NCBI GenBank assembly: GCA_003671275.1 | Contig: QWPB01000072.1 | Span: 1 to 36,931, forward strand | Direction: 5' to 3' | Length of the DNA: 36,931 nt | Source: Planctomycetota bacterium | GTDB taxonomy: Bacteria > Planctomycetota > Planctomycetia > Planctomycetales > Planctomycetaceae | Shown here: piece by piece, positions 33,034 through 36,931 of the stretch | How positions within the stretch are numbered: the first letter of the stretch is position 1 | Layout: the number at the start of each line of letters is the position of its first letter | Translations under genes and position numbers: made by a program | The notes under the pieces: generated by a model | What the model was told of the DNA's origin: nothing | What the model saw: the letters and a program-made list of their open reading frames with translations, nothing else | Databases searched by the model: none

Positions 33034-35130
33034 TCAGTTCCGCTCTCGGGGAGGGTAGATCACCCGTGTGGCCAGAAAACGCCCCGGCTCGACTTCCTGA
33101 ACCACGATCAGGCTGGGCTGTGAGGTCAGGCACAGGTCTTCACACTCCGGACTGGCCGTCGGAGCCAACTCCGTAATCAATGCAAACACACCGGGAGACG
33201 GTTCGGGGTACGAGGTCAGATTCTGGATCAGGGTCAAAATCGCCGCTTCGCGTCCCCCTCCCGGTGAAGGGGCCTCCGACTTCCGGGGAGAAGTCCAGGC
33301 CGTCGCCTGAAAATCCTTTCGTCGATCCAACCACCAGCTCGCATCCGGAAAATCCTTCTCCAGCGCCGTGACCGCCTGCAGCAGATCCCCCTGGGTGGGC
33401 TTCTCAAGTCCCCCCCAGTCCGCGCGCGGCAATGGGTATTTTTCCAGTGCGGGGTCCGCCCCCAGTGTGGTGATCCGCTGCAGACGCGGGGACCACTGCC
33501 GGACCGGCTCCAGGACTTTGTAGTTCGCGGGAACGGCTCCCTCATATGTCAGTCGAGGCCCAAGATCCGGGTATGATCGAGGCTCATACTGATTGTAGAA
33601 GCCGTACTGCTGGGCTTGGGCCCACCCCAGATCGTCCTGCCGCAAGTCAGTCCACCACTGGCTGTGAACATCATGGACCACATGGCGACTGCTGGAGCCG
33701 TAATTGAGTTCAATCCGCGTCGTTCGCAATACCTCATTTTCGGGGGTGATGTCGACGATGCTAACCCAGCTCCGTGTGTCGTTCTGGCCATTGTGCTCAG
33801 CAGCCAGCTGAGCCATCCAAGCTGTAAATCCCAGGGTAATCAGGGGGAACATCACCCAGGTCCACCGACGACGACGAATCAGTCCTAACAGGAGAAAATC
33901 TGCCGGACCGATACACAGGACGCACGCGGCCAATACCCCGGCTGCCAGACCAAACGGCATCCCTCGAATTTCCTGGGGCATCATTTGCGGAGTCAGCTCA
34001 TCGACATTGATGCGAGACAGCGGACGGAGAGGTTGCGTCGAACTCCGGGGGCTGCGGGGATCACTCCACGGCTGGTTGCCATTTTGTGGCTGAACCGAGG
34101 ACGATCGTAGCTCCTCCCACGGCATCAGCATTCGCCCTCCAGCGTTCAAGGAACGGCGGCTGGAGCCATGCAGCCGCAGCAGATCCCAGGCCACGACTTT
34201 CCACCCCTCGGATTCACCACTCAAGGCGTTCACAGTATGAAAAAAACGGCCCAATCCGGGGGCAAATACCTGCATCCCGGCGGGCCAGCGGGGGTCGCGA
34301 CGACGAATCAAGGTGTAGTCGTTGCGTGAAAGTGATCGCACCAGCAATTCCGCATCGCGTTGCAGAGGTCCGGTTTGCAGCAGCAAGAGATTTCCACCAG
34401 CGAGAACCCATTTCTGGACAGCGGCCCGCTGATCAGGCTTCAACAGATTCAACGTGTCATGGGCGATGATCAGTGCATCCAGCCCCAGATATCGCAGCGA
34501 ATCGCTGGGCAGATCGGTGTACTTGATCCGCGTATTATGAACGAACAGGGCTGATGCATCTTCGGGGGCCAGTCGTTGTTGCAGGGTTAAGGGCTGTTCG
34601 TAGGCGACCCGGTCCTGGTTCGAACCGATCCCCATGGGGATCGCTCCCGGCTGACTCACGACGGCGGCCACGACAAAATCACGGCGGTTATACTCCCATG
34701 CCTCGATGTCCAGTTCTTCAACCGGAAACGATTGCTGGGGACTGAGAAACTCGGTTTTCAGAATATATCTTTCGCCGGTGTAACGTAACATCGGGCTGGG
34801 CAACATGAACCAGAAGTGTTGTTCGCTGCCCGCCAGTGCCGTCTCGGGCCCGGTCCAGACCCCCATCGTTTGCTGCTCCAGAAACCCTTCAACCCGTATT
34901 CGTCCCTCCAGTAAACGCGGGTCAGACCATCCGGCAAAAACACGCAGGCTGACCGGGGCGCAGGAACGAGCCCCCTCCCACTCCCGGCGAATGGAAAGTT
35001 TCAACGGAGTCTGCTGAGCAGCTACCGGAGATATCCCCCCCGAGACGATTGCCAGTAACCAGCAGGCTGCAAAGATCCATGCCGTCCGCTTTGTCCAGAA
35101 TCGTGGTCTCTGTCGGGCATTGACGGGCAT
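33034..35130 (-). CDS. Large membrane protein, probable partner of the ABC ATPase
   Basis: A 698-residue protein of no family I can name with confidence. The start at 35130 is preceded by GGAG eight bases upstream; 35169 is the other in-frame choice. A signal peptide or anchor lies at about residues 14-38, followed by a beta-rich exported region. A Rossmann-like segment resembling the amidotransferase-like fold of GldG-type proteins follows (LGLDALIIAHDTLNLL, then AVQKWVLAGGNLLLL). Two membrane helices lie near residues 400-450 (FGLAAGVLAACVLCIGPADF and WVMFPLITLGFTAWM). The remainder is a soluble C-terminal domain. The ABC ATPase gene follows after 83 bp. The arrangement suggests a membrane complex, perhaps for secretion or envelope assembly; this is inference. 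Confidence 0.75.
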   Translation of the reverse strand: MPVNARQRPRFWTKRTAWIFAACWLLAIVSGGISPVAAQQTPLKLSIRREWEGARSCAPVSLRVFAGWSDPRLLEGRIRVEGFLEQQTMGVWTGPETALAGSEQHFWFMLPSPMLRYTGERYILKTEFLSPQQSFPVEELDIEAWEYNRRDFVVAAVVSQPGAIPMGIGSNQDRVAYEQPLTLQQRLAPEDASALFVHNTRIKYTDLPSDSLRYLGLDALIIAHDTLNLLKPDQRAAVQKWVLAGGNLLLLQTGPLQRDAELLVRSLSRNDYTLIRRRDPRWPAGMQVFAPGLGRFFHTVNALSGESEGWKVVAWDLLRLHGSSRRSLNAGGRMLMPWEELRSSSVQPQNGNQPWSDPRSPRSSTQPLRPLSRINVDELTPQMMPQEIRGMPFGLAAGVLAACVLCIGPADFLLLGLIRRRRWTWVMFPLITLGFTAWMAQLAAEHNGQNDTRSWVSIVDITPENEVLRTTRIELNYGSSSRHVVHDVHSQWWTDLRQDDLGWAQAQQYGFYNQYEPRSYPDLGPRLTYEGAVPANYKVLEPVRQWSPRLQRITTLGADPALEKYPLPRADWGGLEKPTQGDLLQAVTALEKDFPDASWWLDRRKDFQATAWTSPRKSEAPSPGGGREAAILTLIQNLTSYPEPSPGVFALITELAPTASPECEDLCLTSQPSLIVVQEVEPGRFLATRVIYPPRERN

Positions 35131-35361
35131 CGGGGAGACTCCAGCAGGGGACAGTCCGTGAAACCACATCGTCGCAACTTGCAGTCGCGTTGCACAGCCT
35201 ATGACACTTGCTCATCGATACGCTGTCGGGTCTGGAATTGCTGGCCCTGTTTCATGAAAATCTCGATTGCCCCCGACCGCCGTGAAGCCCCGCGCTTGAC
35301 TTCACCAGTCCGTCCGATGACAACCACCGCGTTCGGATCGGTTGGACAGTCACACGACACC

Positions 35362-36795
35362 ATGCCCGAGACACCATTCTCCCCCTTCGTCCAGGAACTG
35401 ACCCCCGCACCGGAATTGAGTTCCGTGGTTGCGGCGTTCGGGCATTGGCCAGGGCTGGTGGTGTTTGATAGCGCTCGAAGATCGTCCCGGCTGGGGCGAT
35501 ACAGCTTCATCTGTGCCGGGCCTTACCAGCAGTTCGAACAAGAGCAAGCTCTCTGCGGAACGGACCCGTTCGCCCCCCTGCGACGGGTATGGCCCCGATC
35601 CGCCGAAGTGGCCGTGCCGGGACTGCCTCCCTTTCAAGGGGGGGCTGCGGGGGTGCTGGGGTACGAGCTGGGGCAGGCGTTCGAACAGTTGCCGTCTCCC
35701 CGCCATGATGAGCTGTGTCTCCCGGTATTGTCGGTGGGGCTCTATGACTGGGTAATCTCCTGGGATCATGAGCAAGGGCGTAGCTGGCTGATCTCGCAAG
35801 GCTGGCCAGAAACCGATCGCGAGCGGCGGACCACGCGGGCTCAACAGCAGGCGGAATGTGTGCTGCAGACCTTAATCCGGGGGGGCCAGGGGACCGCACT
35901 GCTCGGCAATTCGTTCCCCCCCACCTCTCGCCAGCCATTGACCTCTGCCAGCTACCCCGCGCCGGGACCGAAGGGGCTGGTCAGCAATTTCACACGTGAG
36001 CAGTATCTGGCGGCTGTCGAACGAGTGATCGAGTACATCCGCGCGGGCGATATCTTCCAGGCCAATCTTGCTCAGCGACTGATGTTCCCATGCGATGCGG
36101 ATCCAATTCCGCTCTATCTGCGGCTGCGACGCGAGAATCCGGCTCCCTTCGCGGGACTCTACCGCGGGACGGATTGGTCAATTCTGAGTGCTTCGCCGGA
36201 ACGGTTCCTCCAGCTGGCAGGCGATCAGGCGGAAACGCGTCCCATCAAGGGGACACGCCGCCGCAAACCACACCCCGAGGCCGATCTGTTTGTGGGCGAT
36301 GAGTTGCGGGAAAGTCAAAAGGACCGAGCCGAGAACTTGATGATTGTGGACCTGCTGCGGAATGATCTGTCGCGGGTTTGCCGTCCGGGGACACTCCGTG
36401 TTCCCCAGTTGTGCGAGGTGGAGACCTACGAGACGGTGCAGCATCTGGTGTCGGTGATCCAGGGACAGTTGCGGCCGGAGCAAACGATCTGGGATCTGTT
36501 GGCGGCCACCTTTCCGGGGGGCTCGATTACCGGGGCCCCCAAAGTTCGGGCCATGGAAATCATCTCCGAAATCGAACAAGTGGCCCGTGGACCGTATTGC
36601 GGTTCACTGTTTTACGCGGGGTTCCACGGACACTGCGACAGCAACCTCCTGATTCGAACGTTCGTGCAACGAGGAGGCTGGGTGCAATGTTCCGTCGGAG
36701 GGGGGATTACCATCCAGTCCCAACCCGCCGCCGAGTACGACGAAACCCTCGCCAAAGCGGCGGGTATGCTGCGAGTCTGGGAGGGGCTACCGTGA
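35362..36795 (+). CDS. pabB: Aminodeoxychorismate synthase component I
   Basis: With PabA it converts chorismate and glutamine to 4-amino-4-deoxychorismate for folate synthesis. The chorismate-binding domain is clear: [76 protein letters not shown] and [18 protein letters not shown]. The lysine in PIKGT is the PabB type; TrpE has alanine (PIAGT). The start is uncertain: the frame is open from 35158, and ATGs at 35317 and 35362 both lack a good ribosome binding site. I chose 35362 (477 residues) because family similarity begins soon after it. It overlaps the next gene by four bases (GTGA), a sign of translational coupling. Confidence 0.9.
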   Translation: MPETPFSPFVQELTPAPELSSVVAAFGHWPGLVVFDSARRSSRLGRYSFICAGPYQQFEQEQALCGTDPFAPLRRVWPRSAEVAVPGLPPFQGGAAGVLGYELGQAFEQLPSPRHDELCLPVLSVGLYDWVISWDHEQGRSWLISQGWPETDRERRTTRAQQQAECVLQTLIRGGQGTALLGNSFPPTSRQPLTSASYPAPGPKGLVSNFTREQYLAAVERVIEYIRAGDIFQANLAQRLMFPCDADPIPLYLRLRRENPAPFAGLYRGTDWSILSASPERFLQLAGDQAETRPIKGTRRRKPHPEADLFVGDELRESQKDRAENLMIVDLLRNDLSRVCRPGTLRVPQLCEVETYETVQHLVSVIQGQLRPEQTIWDLLAATFPGGSITGAPKVRAMEIISEIEQVARGPYCGSLFYAGFHGHCDSNLLIRTFVQRGGWVQCSVGGGITIQSQPAAEYDETLAKAAGMLRVWEGLP

Positions 36796-36931
36796 TCCTC
36801 CTGATCGACAACTATGACAGCTTTGTCCACAACCTGGCCCGCTATCTGGCGGAACTGGGGACCGATCCGCTTGTGGTTCGGAACGATGCGATGACCGTCG
36901 ATGATGTCATGGCACTAAAGCCCGAGGCGAT
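36792..36931 (+). CDS. pabA: Aminodeoxychorismate/anthranilate synthase component II (5' end; cut by window edge)
   Basis: The glutamine amidotransferase partner of PabB. Only the first 46 residues are in the window, starting at GTG within the GTGA overlap with pabB, with GAGGGG five bases before it. The N-terminus [20 protein letters not shown] is the conserved start of TrpG/PabA proteins. The catalytic Cys-His-Glu residues lie beyond the window. The name pabA is chosen from the pabB partner; in many bacteria the same protein also serves TrpE. Confidence 0.9.
   Translation, partial: MILLIDNYDSFVHNLARYLAELGTDPLVVRNDAMTVDDVMALKPEA

Overview
The window looks like chromosomal DNA of a planctomycete (order Planctomycetales). 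The evidence is the co-occurrence of families that are amplified in, or nearly confined to, that phylum: a PSCyt1/DUF1549/DUF1553 cytochrome protein, a DUF1501 protein, a DUF1559 prepilin-like protein with the H-X9-DG motif, and a YXWGXW-repeat secreted protein. The DNA is fairly GC-rich, genes lie on both strands in short operons, and I see no phage, plasmid, CRISPR or classical defence locus. I cannot name the genus.

Layout. 1-5238 (minus strand): hemY, then nuoH-nuoJ-nuoK-nuoL of respiratory complex I. nuoI is missing between nuoH and nuoJ, and nuoL runs off the left edge. 5512-5585: tRNA-Arg(CCT), followed by a gene-poor stretch holding a 169-bp MITE-like inverted-repeat element. 6343-11332 (plus strand): a glucose-dehydrogenase-like oxidoreductase, an ECF sigma factor with its zinc-finger anti-sigma factor, a 2-keto-3-deoxygalactonokinase and biotin synthase. 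11533-20662: planctomycete-type envelope genes (PSCyt1/PSD1 protein, small His-tailed membrane protein, YXWGXW protein, DUF1559 protein, DUF1501 protein), with clear stem-loop terminators between several of them. 20828-26953: an HtrA-like protease with two PDZ domains, a CBM9-like protein, an MFS transporter, the Mg2+ channel MgtE and the tRNA-modification ATPase TsaE. 27051-30452: a very large AsmA-like protein. 30453-31536: a gene-poor stretch rich in hairpins. 31537-35130: a small membrane protein, an ABC ATPase and a large membrane protein that probably works with the ATPase. 35362-36931: pabB and the start of pabA, overlapping by four bases.

Most genes are ordinary metabolism or typical planctomycete envelope genes. 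The features most worth a second look are histidine-rich segments in three separate membrane proteins (NuoL, NuoH and the 170-residue protein) plus a Cys/His-rich tail on biotin synthase; the extended NuoH and the absence of nuoI; the MITE; two copies of a dispersed inverted repeat 16 kb apart; and a pair of mutually exclusive hairpins upstream of a small open frame with a strong ribosome binding site. I did not find a convincing new multi-gene system.
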